Shown here in pieces: positions 25,879 to 37,600 of a stretch of DNA of 64,000 nt. The DNA lies in NCBI GenBank assembly GCA_037577475.1, contig JBAGJB010000232.1, positions 325,001-389,000 of the forward strand. The letters run 5' to 3'. Positions within the stretch are counted from its first letter, which is position 1; each line of letters opens with the position of its first letter. Source of the stretch: Chaunax sp. Z400. Its lineage: Eukaryota; Chordata; Actinopteri; Lophiiformes; Chaunacidae. The notes below the pieces were generated by a model. The model made no database searches, was not told the DNA's origin, and saw nothing but the letters and a program-made list of their open reading frames with translations. The position numbers and the translations under genes were made by a program.

Positions 25879-26124
25879 CTAACTTCTAAGCCCAGCCCCC
25901 TTGTAGCGTTCCACCAAGATCAATGTAATCGAGTTCCCTGACTCGATTGGCTGCCCTAACACACGCTGTTTCTGACTGGATAGCCTAACTTGCTCCGACG
26001 ACTTCTGATTGGCTGGCTTTCCGGGCCCCCGCCCCATCTCAGGTTTGATTTTGAACCTGAAGCCGATCTGCGCTTGAGAGAGAAGGACTTTGAACACATT
26101 TCCATCCACAACTTTTTCAGACAT
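25879..26124 (-). other. Unassigned 81-codon open frame upstream of the kif13b fragment
   Basis: An ATG-initiated frame that runs to a TAG immediately abutting the first recognisable kif13b codons. It does not match KIF13B, whose preceding segment should be C2-like and end near EVYGHK. On the opposite strand a frame is open from just after 25981 to 26140 and ends at a strong GTAAGT donor. The base composition is richer in CpG than its surroundings. This may be new 5' sequence at a rearrangement junction, a promoter region, or chance. No function is assigned. Confidence 0.25.
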
Positions 26125-26717
26125 TTCTGTCGTCGAGTTATGTAAGTACTGTTCTGTGTCTCATTCAATGTGTCTGTCGGCTGTGTTGTACTTGCTACGA
26201 GGCAAATGAAAGTACGGAGTACGGAGCCAGTAATAGTAATAACACGTTACCTAGCTAGCTAGCTAGCGCATTACAGTATCAGTTTAACAAATCATATTTG
26301 AACTTTCGAATATAAGAACTTTTAATATCTGAAGCGGCCGATATGCCGTGTGCAGTTATTCATTTGCAGGCACTGCTTGAAGAGCGGGATTTGCGCTCAT
26401 GAACAGACAGTACTTTTTAAAAATACACATCTGCTTTCATGTTTTACGCGCGTCGGACTTTTGAAATTAAATTTCCTTCAGGTCAACCTATTTCTAGCAA
26501 TTCATAAACAGCCTGCTGGTATGCTCTTTGGCATTCACTTTGTTTATAATTGTTATTGCTCTTTTCTGTAACACTTATACATGACAAATACTAAACCTTT
26601 GTGTGTTAACCCACACCTCTGTGCAGTATCCAAAATACAGTAGTATAAGTGAACAATACAAAATGTGTCTAATTTTGCATAATATTCCAATGGAAATTAC
26701 TTAGTCAGTCAGTTATG

Positions 26718-26777
<60 letters not shown>

Positions 26778-27157
26778 CTGTATACACAATACTGTAAGTC
26801 ATGGTCTGCTGTATCTCATTTCTCTGTGTGAATGTATTGATTTGCTGTCCATGACGGATCATTACACGGTGATGTAATCCTAGAATTTATTTGAAAAGAG
26901 GATAATGAGAGAGCAGAGAGACACAGTGAAATGCATTTGATAAGAGAATAAAACAATGCTGTGTATGTGTGAGTGTAATGCTTAAAGTGTGTAATTAACG
27001 CGCCTCTCGTCTGCTCATTTGTAGAATGGATTTCACTCCGGCCTTTCGCTACCTGCCTTCCTCCTCCCACCTGATCTTGCAGCCTTCTGCCGCGGCGACA
27101 CACGTCGTCAAAGCCTCCCAGAAGGGTGGCCGAGACACTGTGAAGTTAAAATATTAG
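26042..27157 (+). other. Possible two-exon 5' unit with a 43-codon ORF
   Basis: A candidate exon ends at 26139 with AT|GTAAGT. The next acceptor (TTTGTAG) precedes ATG at 27026, which opens a 43-codon frame to TAG at 27157. The two exons join in phase. A possible donor at GACACT|GTGAAG would also join in frame to the first rhbdl2-like exon at 27198. I do not recognise the sequence and cannot tell a real leader from coincidence. Confidence 0.2.
26721..26774. repeat. (TA)n microsatellite
   Basis: Uninterrupted TA alternation of about 54 bases, located in the interval where the 5' halves of both kif13b and the rhomboid gene are missing. Confidence 0.96.
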
Positions 27158-27197
27158 TATATTATTCTTTACAGCTGTTGAATGTTTCAATTCACAG

Positions 27198-27815
27198 AAT
27201 TTCCGAGAGATGATTCCTCTCCTCGGAGTGTTTCGTATCCTCGTCATAGTGATATTTGGTACGTTCCTCTGTGTGTTTTCATCTCTTCGTGTCATTCCAT
27301 ACTTATAATATGTTCAATTTAACAGTGTTTTCTTTCTGCAGTTGGGGTAGATTTTGGATTTGCCTTCTACAGGAGATTTGCCAGCGATGACGCTGGTTTG
27401 AGGGTATGAATTTTCTTGCTGAACCTTTCCAGATTAAAAAGAGAGAGAGCCTACAGACTCCAAAAACCTGATTCCAATTCCCCTCCCCACATTGTCGTCT
27501 CTTCTTCTCTGCACCTAATTTGTTTTGGCTGTTAAACTGGTCGTGCAGGTTTATGGGTGTTCACATTTCAGTGAGGTCAGATGACAGTAGTCGAGGGTCT
27601 GTGGTCAATTTAACTCATACTTCTCTCCTCCTAAGGTGTCCTTTGTGGCTCATTTTGGAGGAATCGTGGCCAGGATGACCATCGGCTACGTCTTCTTCAG
27701 CGCCTACAACAAGAAGCTACTCAAAGACCCTCGTTTCTGGTTGTGCATAGTGGGCTACATAGCGTTTGTGCTCTTTGCTGTGCTCTTCAACATATTCCTG
27801 TCCCCGGCATCATAG
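27198..27815 (+). CDS. rhbdl2: Rhomboid protease RHBDL2-like, last three exons only
   Basis: Rhomboids are intramembrane serine proteases with a Ser-His dyad. Exons 27198-27258, 27342-27403 and 27636-27815 join in phase. They begin NFREMIPLLGVFRILVIVIF, pass GFAFYRRF, carry the catalytic-histidine helix (SFVAHFGG), the GxxxG-like TIGYVFF, and end FNIFLSPAS, the typical vertebrate RHBDL2 C-terminus. The preceding exon, which must carry GxSGG with the nucleophile, plus all N-terminal exons, is not found between here and the kif13b fragment. As it stands the locus cannot encode an active protease. Splice sites and frame are clean. One position looks altered: where relatives have a Gly-rich GGGIAGM stretch this copy reads GGIVARM. 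Confidence 0.85.
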
Positions 27816-28890
27816 GACCGCCAAGCTGCACTCACAAGCTAAATAATGGCTTGATGTTACAAACAAGAAGCTTACTGATGTGTTTCAGAGCAAAGTTGCT
27901 CTTCAGGGACTTTGTGAATGTTGTGCACATTTGTTTTATATCACATTTTTTGCTATTCATTTGTAGCGCAACAGATGGAAAATGTGGCTTTTAAAATCTT
28001 AAATTAGATGTTTTATGCAGTGAGTAACTGACATGTGTCTTAATTCCAGATCTGATCTTTCCTTTGAGTGTTTTTTTAATATCATTTTAGATCTTTTTAT
28101 TCTTTTCACAACGATCAGGAAATTAGTGAACAAGTTGGTCATATTTCAAGGCATTCTTCTTTACTATGAAAGAATGCCCAATTTGTTTGATTTCATATTC
28201 CTCTATGCTGTCAATAATCTGTTGAATCATCAGTTTTATGGACTTCCAGTAGTCTTGAAATGTGCCTTTAAACACGATGAAATCCCTTCCTTACTGCATT
28301 AAACACAGCAACGGATGAAGAAATGGATTGGATTGGATTTATGACGGCACCAATAAGAACAAGTTTATAAAGATGTCTTGGGAGGAGGGATGAATGTAAA
28401 CAACGTTGGCGTTGCCCCTTCTGTAAATGCTTTAATGCCCTGATGTTCCACTCACATTTTATCAACAGGATGTGGCTAATAACATGTTGAAACTGACTAT
28501 TTTTTCCTATGTACTCATTGTTTTTTTTTAAAGTTTGGAAATACAAAGCTTTGTCTTTACATATGGACATCTAGCTTTTGGAAACACAATCCACTGTATT
28601 AACGTTAAACAGCGGTTGGTGTCGTACAGAATTGTAAGGAAGGCAGGGTATAAGTTCCAGTTTTAGTAATAGTCCATCTTCTCCGTAAATCTATAAATGA
28701 AAATGTTTTAATATCATTGTTCTACATCTGGTGTCAAAGGGGTGTGGGGTACCGACTATTTCATAAACAGGTGCTATTTTAGAAAATGTTCTTAATTTAT
28801 CTGAGACTACAAGTACACTATGACCAGAGACCTCATACTCCTGGTTTTGCATTTCCAAAGCTCAAGTATTTTAATAAAATATGTTTCATT
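27816..28890 (+). other. rhbdl2: 3' UTR of the rhbdl2-like unit
   Basis: AT-rich sequence after the stop codon, with AATAAA at 28873-28878. No ORF of interest. Confidence 0.5.
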
Positions 28891-29903
28891 TGTTTTATAT
28901 CAAATTGAATCTGATCAGGAGTATTTATTTTGTCTGATGACAGTACTTCCATTTATCAGTTAGCAGATATAGTGACTGCATTTCTTTACAGTATGGAAAG
29001 TTCCATAGTTTCAGCTCATCAATACAACTTAGTGCATCAATATTCAATTATCATGATGACTTGACCCTGAAACATTGTGAAATGGTACTTTGCCTTATAT
29101 AGCACAGCAGTCGAAAAATCAGATGTCCCTGCTGAAACATGGAAAATTTCTTTTTTTATTCATTTAATTGATACTGAAATTGTGTAGTTTCATATAAAAA
29201 GTCAATGACGAACTTGCCTTAAAATCCTGAAAATAACATTGTGGGTTTCTTCATTTGATTAGGCCCAAAGGAACAGAAGCATCAACTCAGGAACATATCA
29301 AGTGTTATCAAGTGACAATCGTACCAAATACTTTGTTATATGTTAATTCAGTTAGACCTTAAGTACTGGACTTCTGCAAATGGAAGAGTCAAATTGTAAA
29401 GATTCTCTCTAGTGATGTTTTACAATATAAAAGTAATAATTTAATTATAATGGTCACATAATGAATTCAATAAACTAATTACAAATTCTTAAAATCAGGA
29501 TTATTCTTAATTCATTTAAAAATATTCAATCCAAAACAAAAATGTTTAGTTTGATACTGTTGGATGTAACATATCCCCCTGCTTCACTGAAAACTATCAC
29601 CAATCCAATAAATTCAGATTTCTGAAATTTATCCTTAGAGACACAAAATTCCACCCAGGTTATCATCACTGCCACGGACAAAGTGAGGAGGGGATATAGG
29701 AATGAGTTCCATCTGTTTCCGGAGCTTAAGTCAAAAACTGATCAATAATTTTTCATTTAAACTCTGCAAACACATCAGTCATAAAATGACATGTTGCCTT
29801 TTGTCTTTTTTTTCCATTTCCATGGTAACAAGTTGTATTTGTCTCACATAAGGGTTTATGGGACATAACTCAAAAACTGTTATTAACCATTTCTTCATGA
29901 AAC

Positions 29904-29966
<63 letters not shown>

Positions 29967-30933
29967 TGTACTCGAGAGGTACTTTTCTTTCATATTTTGG
30001 AAATTTTAAGGATTTTATTTTTTGTTTTTTTAAAAATTTAAACTTTTTCTCAGATATGCAATTAACAAGGACAACTTCAATAAGACGGGCATCCTTCGTA
30101 TTTCATTTTTATTGAAACATGAAATGGTTATTTGCTCCAAAATGTTTGTTTTGACAGAGTAGGTGGTTTCAAGAAAAGAAATCTCAAAATAAAAGGTAAT
30201 AGTGGAAAAGGATGCAGGACATTTCACTTAAAAAATATTTCCTGTGCAGACAACTTAAATAACTTCTTCCTCATGAGCGCTTCATCCTTGTTCAATTCAG
30301 CTTTGAAACAATGAATTGCTCTGATAGACAGTAAACTAAAAGATGTCCTGGGGCTGAAGTACAAGTGAAAAATGATTTCAGTGAATGGAGGAAAACAAAA
30401 GGGGAAATAGCACTGGGATTTTCCCAATATGTTACCCTAGTGTGACCCTCAAGCCTGCTCTGCTGGGCAGAATGACAGATTTTAGGTGAGAGGGGAAAGG
30501 TTAGATTTAGGTTAAGGCAGTTAGTTTTTCCCCCCCGTTGATAACAACAACATATCACGGGTGTGAAGCTGTAATATCATGACTGGCCTCAGATAAGCAT
30601 ATTCATCACACACACAGTCATTTAAAGGTATTTATAATGGAACGTGAAGAACAGAATTTGGCAAACATTAACTAATGTGATAGATTCCATGTAAATGAGC
30701 TCAAATAATGTGTCTGTCCATGAGAACGTTATTAAATCCAGAGAGGAGCAGCAGAGTATGAAATCGGACATGTTGACTCATTGACCACTTAGCTAGAGCA
30801 GAAAACTATTGATTGAACAAGTCCTGCGTGGATAACTGACTGGTATTGATAATGTGGATATTCCAACCACAGTGATGATTTCCTTCTCTGTACATTTAGA
30901 GCAAACACATTCGAACAATTGAGTGCTAACAAA
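28891..30933. other. Intergenic, AT-rich, no gene seen
   Basis: Nothing protein-like on either strand. It holds one (AT)n array and a short segment near 29660-29860 (GTGAGGAGGGGATATAGGAA) that resembles one at 6445-6480, so both are probably copies of one dispersed repeat. Confidence 0.6.
29905..29964. repeat. (AT)n microsatellite
   Basis: About 60 bases of uninterrupted AT alternation. Confidence 0.97.
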
Positions 30934-31332
30934 TCAAATTATTGAACCAATGCCACTTTCAGGATCTGGAGACACAAACTGAACTCTGCCCCGATATCGA
31001 TGATCAAAATCACTGTAGATGCGATGATCTCCAGCATACCAGATAACCACTGTTTCTTTTCTCTGTATGTCTGCAGGCTTGGTGCTCCACTCAATATCAA
31101 TTCCTCCCAAGTCTTCAGGAGCAAGGGTGAAGTGTAAGGTGAGGGTCACGTCGTCTCCCACTGCCGCATATGTAGGTGATATTGACTGTGACACGATCTG
31201 CAGTCCATGAGATGGTTTTGCAGTGAAAGGCAATAATGAGAGGGTCATGAACAAATGCCATAGCTTGAGCCTGGTGATCAGAGGCTTTCGATGAGGAGGA
31301 GGCCTTCGTTGAAATGCTCTTGAGATTGGCAT
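30934..31332 (-). pseudogene. VSIG8-like Ig V-domain fragment
   Basis: A frame opens with ATG at 31332, directly after an acceptor (AAATCTGTAG). It encodes a basic N-terminal stretch, a hydrophobic signal-like segment (LWHLFMTLSLLPF), then an Ig V-set start. TYAAVGDDVTLTL, PEDLGGIDIEW and RYRGRVQFVSPDPESG follow the order of the VSIG8 V domain. A leader exon with an AATG|GTAAGT donor ends at 31621. The frame stops at TGA just after the D-strand, before the DxAxYxC segment, and the B-strand position that should be Cys reads Leu. Both cysteines of the V-domain disulphide are therefore missing. It is most likely a decayed or truncated relative; a diverged secreted form is possible but weakly supported. 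Confidence 0.55.
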
Positions 31333-31620
31333 CTACAGATTTTAAAAGAACAGAGTTTAAATTTGAATCAAATAGACTGAAATGTGGATTTTTGTAACTA
31401 TTTTAGATGAAAATATGGAACCTACCAACATACGGATCCAGATTTCAATTTGTTACATTACACGTTAGCACGCTAAAACCGAATTTTCATTTCTTGATAA
31501 ATCTTTTCAACAACCATTAAAACTTGTGTCCAAAGTCTTCCTAAAACAGTAAAATAACCCGTAGCGGTTCAGAGAGAATAGAAACACTCAAAATATAGTA
31601 TTTTTGTCAGAGCAACTTAC

Positions 31621-31725
31621 CATTCTGATACAGCTTTCCCGTGTGTGAAAACAAAATGGCTGACACTGAACTTTGAACTTTGTGACCAAAAATTCAAAAG
31701 CTGTCAACTGAGCTGTACCTGACAT
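31621..31725. promoter_or_regulatory. Candidate bidirectional promoter
   Basis: The leader exon of the VSIG8-like unit (-) and a first-exon candidate on + ending at 31958 (AAG|GTAAGA) point away from each other across about 100-250 bases. ACAAAATGGCTG at about 31650-31661 is close to a YY1 site, and AAAGGTCA near 31905 matches a nuclear-receptor NBRE. Inference only. Confidence 0.35.
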
Positions 31726-32277
31726 ATGGGCTTGGTCCTAGGTACTCTGAGTCAAATTTTGGAGGCTCTGACCCCGCCCAAACTCTGGGAATTACCCCAT
31801 TTGTCCCTTCCATATTTCAATCTATGGAATTGGAATGGAATCTATCGAAAACTTGGAATTAGTATTTCCACATTCTCATTTGGTTGGTCACATGGTCAAA
31901 GGCTAAAGGTCACGGCAGCCATATTGACTTCACCTCCACATATTCCCTGCAACACAAGGTAAGATGCTCTCTTAAAAGTGCTAATGTGCCAGGAACTGGT
32001 TACAAGTGTTTCTTAAACAGCTTAGACACGTTTTCACACAAGTTTTTGAGTGAAATCTTGGTGTTTGGTGTGGCTAAGTATTATGCTAAAGTCCTAGCAG
32101 TAGCACTAACCCACCGCGTCATAATAGATTGAAATCTGGAATTGGTTATTCGGGATTCTCATCTGTTAATAGATGGACATTTGGAATTTGAAGGTGACAA
32201 GTAGGGTAAACTGTGGAGCACTCAAAGTGACTAGAGAAGCACCCATAAGCGTCTGTTTTCTGTTCACCTTTCACCAG

Positions 32278-32940
32278 TTTGTGAAGCCCAGACGACATGT
32301 CCATGTGCCCGAACCACCCTGGCGGCAAGTCCCCGTGGTGCCCAGAGACCGAGCCCGAGCCCAACGCCAAGTTCCCACGTGGGCCTGAGCCCGAGCCCAA
32401 GCCCACTCATGAGACCAAGTCCACCAACAAGTCCACTGCGGGGAACCAGACCGAGCCCTCCGATGAATCCCCTCCGGGGACCCAGACCGAGCCCTCCGAT
32501 GAATCCCCTCCGGGGACCCAGACCGAGCCCTCCGATGAATCCCTCCTGGGGACCCAGACCGAGCCCTCCGATGAATCCCCTCCGGGGACCCAGACCGAGC
32601 CCTCCGATGAATCCCCTCCGGGGACCCAGACCGAGCCCTCCGATGAATCCCTCCTGGGGACCCAGACCGAGCCCTCCGATGAATCCCCTCCGGGGACCCA
32701 GACCGAGCCCTCCGATGAATCCCCTCCGGGGACCCAGACCGAGCCCCCCGAAGAATCCCCTCCGGGGACCCAGACCGAGCCCCCCGAAGAATCCCCTCCG
32801 GAGAGGCGCGCCAGAGAGTGAGGTATACTCGTGAAGAATGGTTGTTTGCAAATATGTTTTTGGACAGTTTCAAGAGGAGGCTATGTTCACATTGTACAGT
32901 TAATCCAGTTTGAAAATAAAGGTTCTGAGCATTGAGTTCT
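32278..32940 (+). CDS. Unrecognised gene encoding a 12-residue tandem-repeat protein
   Basis: A well-formed acceptor (TCTGTTTTCTGTTCACCTTTCACCAG region) ends at 32277. ATG at 32297 opens 174 codons to TGA at 32821, and AATAAA follows at 32915-32920, so a terminal exon is plausible. A first exon ending at 31958 has a strong donor. The product is hydrophilic, very rich in Glu, Pro, Thr and Ser. After about 50 residues (ETEPEPNAKFPRGPEPEPKP) come ten copies of a 12-mer, TQTEPSDESPPG. Every third copy early on has LLG in place of PPG. The chain ends ERRARE. There is no signal peptide or membrane segment. I recognise no family. The same DNA is also open in another + frame and in two - frames because the 36-bp unit lacks stops there, so coding is not proven. 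Confidence 0.4.
32445..32808. repeat. 36-bp GC-rich minisatellite with 108-bp higher order
   Basis: Ten tandem 36-bp units built on CAGACCGAGCCCTCCGATGA followed by ATCCCCTCCGGGGACC. A variant with CTCCTGGG replaces CTCCGGGG in units 3 and 6, giving a 108-bp period. The last two units share a CCCCGAAGAA variant. Confidence 0.95.
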
Positions 32941-32987
32941 GCGTCGGAGTTTGATTTTGACACATAACAGTGTGACTCTGTCAATAA

Positions 32988-33142
32988 CTTCCCACATTCT
33001 CATCTACACACTTCCACATCCACATATGCTGACTTCCAGATTCTGATTTACACACTTCCACATTCTCATCTATTGACCTCCACATTCAAATATACTGACT
33101 TCCAGATTCTGATTTATGCACTTCCACATTCTCATCTACGCG
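32988..33142. repeat. Short tandem repeat, about 65-bp unit
   Basis: The phrase CTTCCACATTCTCATCTA, then ..CCACAT..ATATNCTGACTTCC, then AGATTCTGATTTA recurs about two and a half times, with modest divergence. Confidence 0.75.
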
Positions 33143-34651
33143 CATCATGGTAGATGAGAATTTGGACCTTTTTTCTCACTCGATAACTCATTATGACATG
33201 TGGCTATACTGATGCTGCCACTTGTGTTGGATGCAGCCCTCCATTAGCTTCCACAGTCATCCAGGCAGGCAGGACAATGGTTGCTGCCCAGCTGAACCAT
33301 ATGAGCTAATTGCTCTAGCCAGAGAGCTGGAAAGTGAAGTGACAGTGTGTGTGAGGCAGAGATGATGACTGAGGTGTACAGAGAGGAAGAGGGCGTCTGT
33401 TATGTTAAAAAGAATAAGATAGAAAACTAGAGTTTGGATTTAAATGGCTGTTCTGTTTTTGCTGCCTTTTGACTGCAAAAATGAAGTTGATGTGTTACGA
33501 GAGGACAGAATACATGTAATTTAAGCTGGAAAACAACACCTCGCTGTCTTTTTACTGCACCCAAACTTTAAAAGCTTCAAGAGAAAAGCTCCCAACATCA
33601 CAAGTCTTAATCACATGAAGGTTAGCTACTTTCTCCAACTTCCTCCTTGACTCTCCGACTCTGTCCAGAGACTGGTAACACAGAGCCGGGTTGGTGGTTA
33701 GCAAGGTAACTCCAAGTTACCCGTGGTGTTCAGTGTTCAGATGCCGGTTCATTTCTAACGGGGTACATCACCATGGTAACTTATGCTGCACACCTAACCT
33801 GAGAAATCAACACATACAAAAGCATCGCCTTATCAACTGACTGGAAAATGACATCATCATTCACAGAAGATCCCAGAGCTCCATGTTCAGACTGTGAGGT
33901 GTACTCCTATGTGGAGGCCCCGCCCTGTCTTCTTCTTCTTTTTGTTTACTTCTGTCAAAACCATTTCACTGTGTCTTTGTATCGTGTATTTGCTTTACTT
34001 ATAAGACATGAAAGTTAGTAGATTCTAGATCATGGCAATCATTGAGGGTGAGAAGTGTCCATCATTCCACAATCAATTCATTTTGAGTATACTGTACTTA
34101 CAGTATACTGGGTTTTGGCTTAGTAGTAAGAACACTTATAGACTCAAACTGGTCACTTTGAGTATGGAAGTATGTGATTTGGGACACAGCTTATGTTTAG
34201 TCTCAATATACCCCAATAAATATGACATCATTTAGGATTTTCATTGTCTCTGAGTTGAATACAGCTACAGGTATAAACCTGATGGGTTCTGTTAGCATCA
34301 GTTTGTCTCACTCATCATCATCATCATCTTCAGGAGCGTTTTGAGACTTCCAGCTTCAGAAATGGTTCAATCAAAAATTCAAAAACTTCCAGGTTGAAAA
34401 TCGTTTGGTTACCATGTGTCCAGTTGGAGCTCCAGGACCTTTACATGAGGACAGTAGAAGGATCAGAATGAATGGCTGAGTGTTCACTGATGGTGTGTCT
34501 ACAACCCCACAATGTGCTTTACCTCTAAAGATGAAGACACAGTTTTAAGCAAACAAAAACATTCAGCTTTACTTACAACAAAAACATTCAAAACATTGAA
34601 CAACAAAATGAACCTTAACTTAACTTAAACTGAATCAAATACTAAAAGGGT
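33143..34651. other. Intergenic, no gene seen
   Basis: No exon with family similarity on either strand. Contains short CATCAT runs near 34312. The right-hand edge includes the 3' UTR of piwil1. Confidence 0.55.
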
Positions 34652-37600
34652 TCAAAGATAGAAGAGCAGGTTGTCCAGCTTGACGTTGGGCTCCCTGTGG
34701 ATGCTCTGACCCACGAGGAAAGCCAACTTGTGGGCGTACTTGCAGGGAGCGGGCACTCTGACGACCCCCTAAAGCATCAGAGAAAATAGAGTCAACTCAC
34801 AAATCACACCGACCTTTATTACCTCTGCCAACGAGGTCATTTTCACCCGTGTGTTTGTTTGTTGTTCTGTCAGCAGGATTATCTGAACGTTACGAACCAA
34901 ATGTCATTAGAGTTTATGGAGGGGCTGGGCTGGAGCCAGGCACAAATCCATTAAACAATGGTGTCGATCCAGATCTAGATCCTGATCCAGATCCAGGAAT
35001 CTTTTTTTTCTTTTTCATAAATATGTTGAAAAGTAATCTTCCAATCATAAAGAGAGAATCCAGCTAAGGGAACCTCTGACCGACTAGAACCTGATCCAGA
35101 TGTGAATATGATGAACTGTCATCAGAACCGATACATCATACATCATCATCGTGTAGTTGAGATCATATGGATTCAGAACAATCATTTCCAACTTAGTTTC
35201 CATGCGTAGCTAATGAAGCATGAAAAGGTCACAACAATTGTGACATTTGCAGAAACTTTATTGATACCAGAATTGTGTTTTCAGTTTTCACTAGAATACG
35301 GCTCTCTCGTTGGGGGTATGTGCTCTGCTCTTTATACTGAACATGGCGTTGGCCTACCTGCCAGTTGAAGTACATGTGGCACAGCTTGTAGGTGAGCCGC
35401 TGCATGTGGTCAGGCTTCAGTCCGCTGGTGTCGAACACGACGTTGTAGTGGGTCGGGGAGACGCTTCCATTGCGGACAGCCTGGCTCACGATGTAGAAGT
35501 CATACCTGCAAACCAGGGCTGCAGCGGTTAACCACCACTACCAGATTTTACTTGCCATTATAAGGCGTATTAGCCTAAGCAGCTAATGACTTTCCACAGA
35601 TCTGATGGTTCAGGAAGGTCTGGTTCGCCCCCATTTACAACTATTTCTACACAGATCTGATTATAAGGGTTCAGATTAAGACTTTCCATATTCTTTTAAT
35701 TGAAACAAGAACCTCTGAACACCTGCCTCCCTCCCTCAGGACAATGCTAACTACAAGAAGCTAAAAACTTACCACTCTGGACGGGTGACCTCTGAGTCAA
35801 TGACGGTGCCGGGGGGGGGGTTGGTCACCTTGCCGTGCAAGCGGGCGAAGAACCTGGTGGCGATGCGCTTGTTCACCACCACCACACTCAGCTTGGGCCT
35901 AAATGAGCAGATAGAGAAGCTCCATCAGGTGGGTGAGCTTCCAAACTATGACCATTAACATCAGCTGGTGGATTACCAACATGTCATCCTCAGATCAGAG
36001 GAGGTTCATAGAGCTGAGTCTGTTACTCGGCTGAAAAGAGTGTCTTGTACTTTTTGCGATTATAAACTGTGTATATCTTCACTCCTGATGAAAGGAAATC
36101 TCATGTCCACATCCTAAAGACCACTGCAGATAAAACTCAATCAGCTCTCTTCTGCCACGGTTTGTAAAATCACTATCTTCACTCAGCCGAGGGCTTTTGA
36201 CTAAAGAGCACAGTGAAGAAGCTGAATGTGTGTTTCAGTGTTGGCTCATCAACATGGTGTAGTGTGTCTGTTTACAGAAATCACACAGCTTTCAGTGTAA
36301 GTTCATTTTAAAAGGAAATGAAAGCATTCTTTCATTTGTGAACATCCATGTACATTATTTTAGTTTTTACTGTCTGCCCTGACACTATAAGATTATTTAC
36401 ATTGAACAGGTAAATAATGGTGTCCTAGTGTCGAATACATGTGATGTCACCTTTCAAACAGTCACTCACATGTAGTCCTGTCCCATTTTCTTGATGCAGT
36501 CCTTGATCTGTGCCACCTCATAGTTGACCACGCTGGACAGCTGGCCGTCTCCAACTCCGTCTCGGTACACAATGATGCGCGAAGGCAGGCACTTGTTGAA
36601 CTTCAGGTAGTCTCCCAGGGCCCCTGGAAAACAAACACAAAGATGGAAAACTTTACTTACCAATGCTGAGATTCATGTGTATTTTAAAAGATCCCCTCCA
36701 CACATGTAGAACAATTCTCTGATGTGTGTTTGATGTGGTTTTTGCATCAAGTATAACTACATTAAAGAACTTAATATGCCGTACTCCTTTTCCCTTTTTA
36801 AAAATTCCAGAACAAATGAATATGATTTTCATCACAGCAGTTTATCTGTTTGACACAAGCTGCCTCCTACGTCACTGTGGGGTCCCTTCTCAGTCAATGA
36901 ACAACGGAGGCTTTAAGTTTCCACATCATGTTTGTTTGCTGAGTACTGGACCAGGATTGGCTCCTAACTATTGCAGTCCTGCCTCTTAAAAATCTGATTT
37001 TCAATGAGCGCAGAGAAAATGGACACTTGGACCAATGGGCGTGAATACAGGTTCTCCTACAGCGACTCTGCACGTCGTCCTGACCCCTCAGGAACAAGAA
37101 GAAAACATTTGACTGGTGGGGACTTTGTAGAGACAGAGAGGGGTTTGTGGCACAACTTCACCTCCTTCACACAGAGAAGGGAAAAAGGACCATAGGGCAA
37201 AAACTCCGGCAACACTTGAAGTATTAGGAACAACTTTATTATTAGACCGACGCGTTTGGGCTTGTGGCCTTCATCAGGGTCATCATAAAACACATTGCAA
37301 ACAGCATTTAAAAAGGGAATGTATGAAGCAGAAAAAAATGTAACCAGAAAACTTACCAGTTAAGGCCTGACTCAGTCCATCCATGATTTCTTGACCTTTG
37401 TGCTGCAGCACACACTTTGAGTACCACCTGGACACAGAAATGAGAACACAGCTTAGCTGAGATAGGGAGGCCACCATAACAAATACCTGTGCACATGGTG
37501 AGCACAAGCTAATTCACAACGGACCAAATTATAGCACGTCAACACCGAGGCCTTCATGAGACAGATTCATGTCACGGTTTACAAGTGGACAGCAGTAAGT

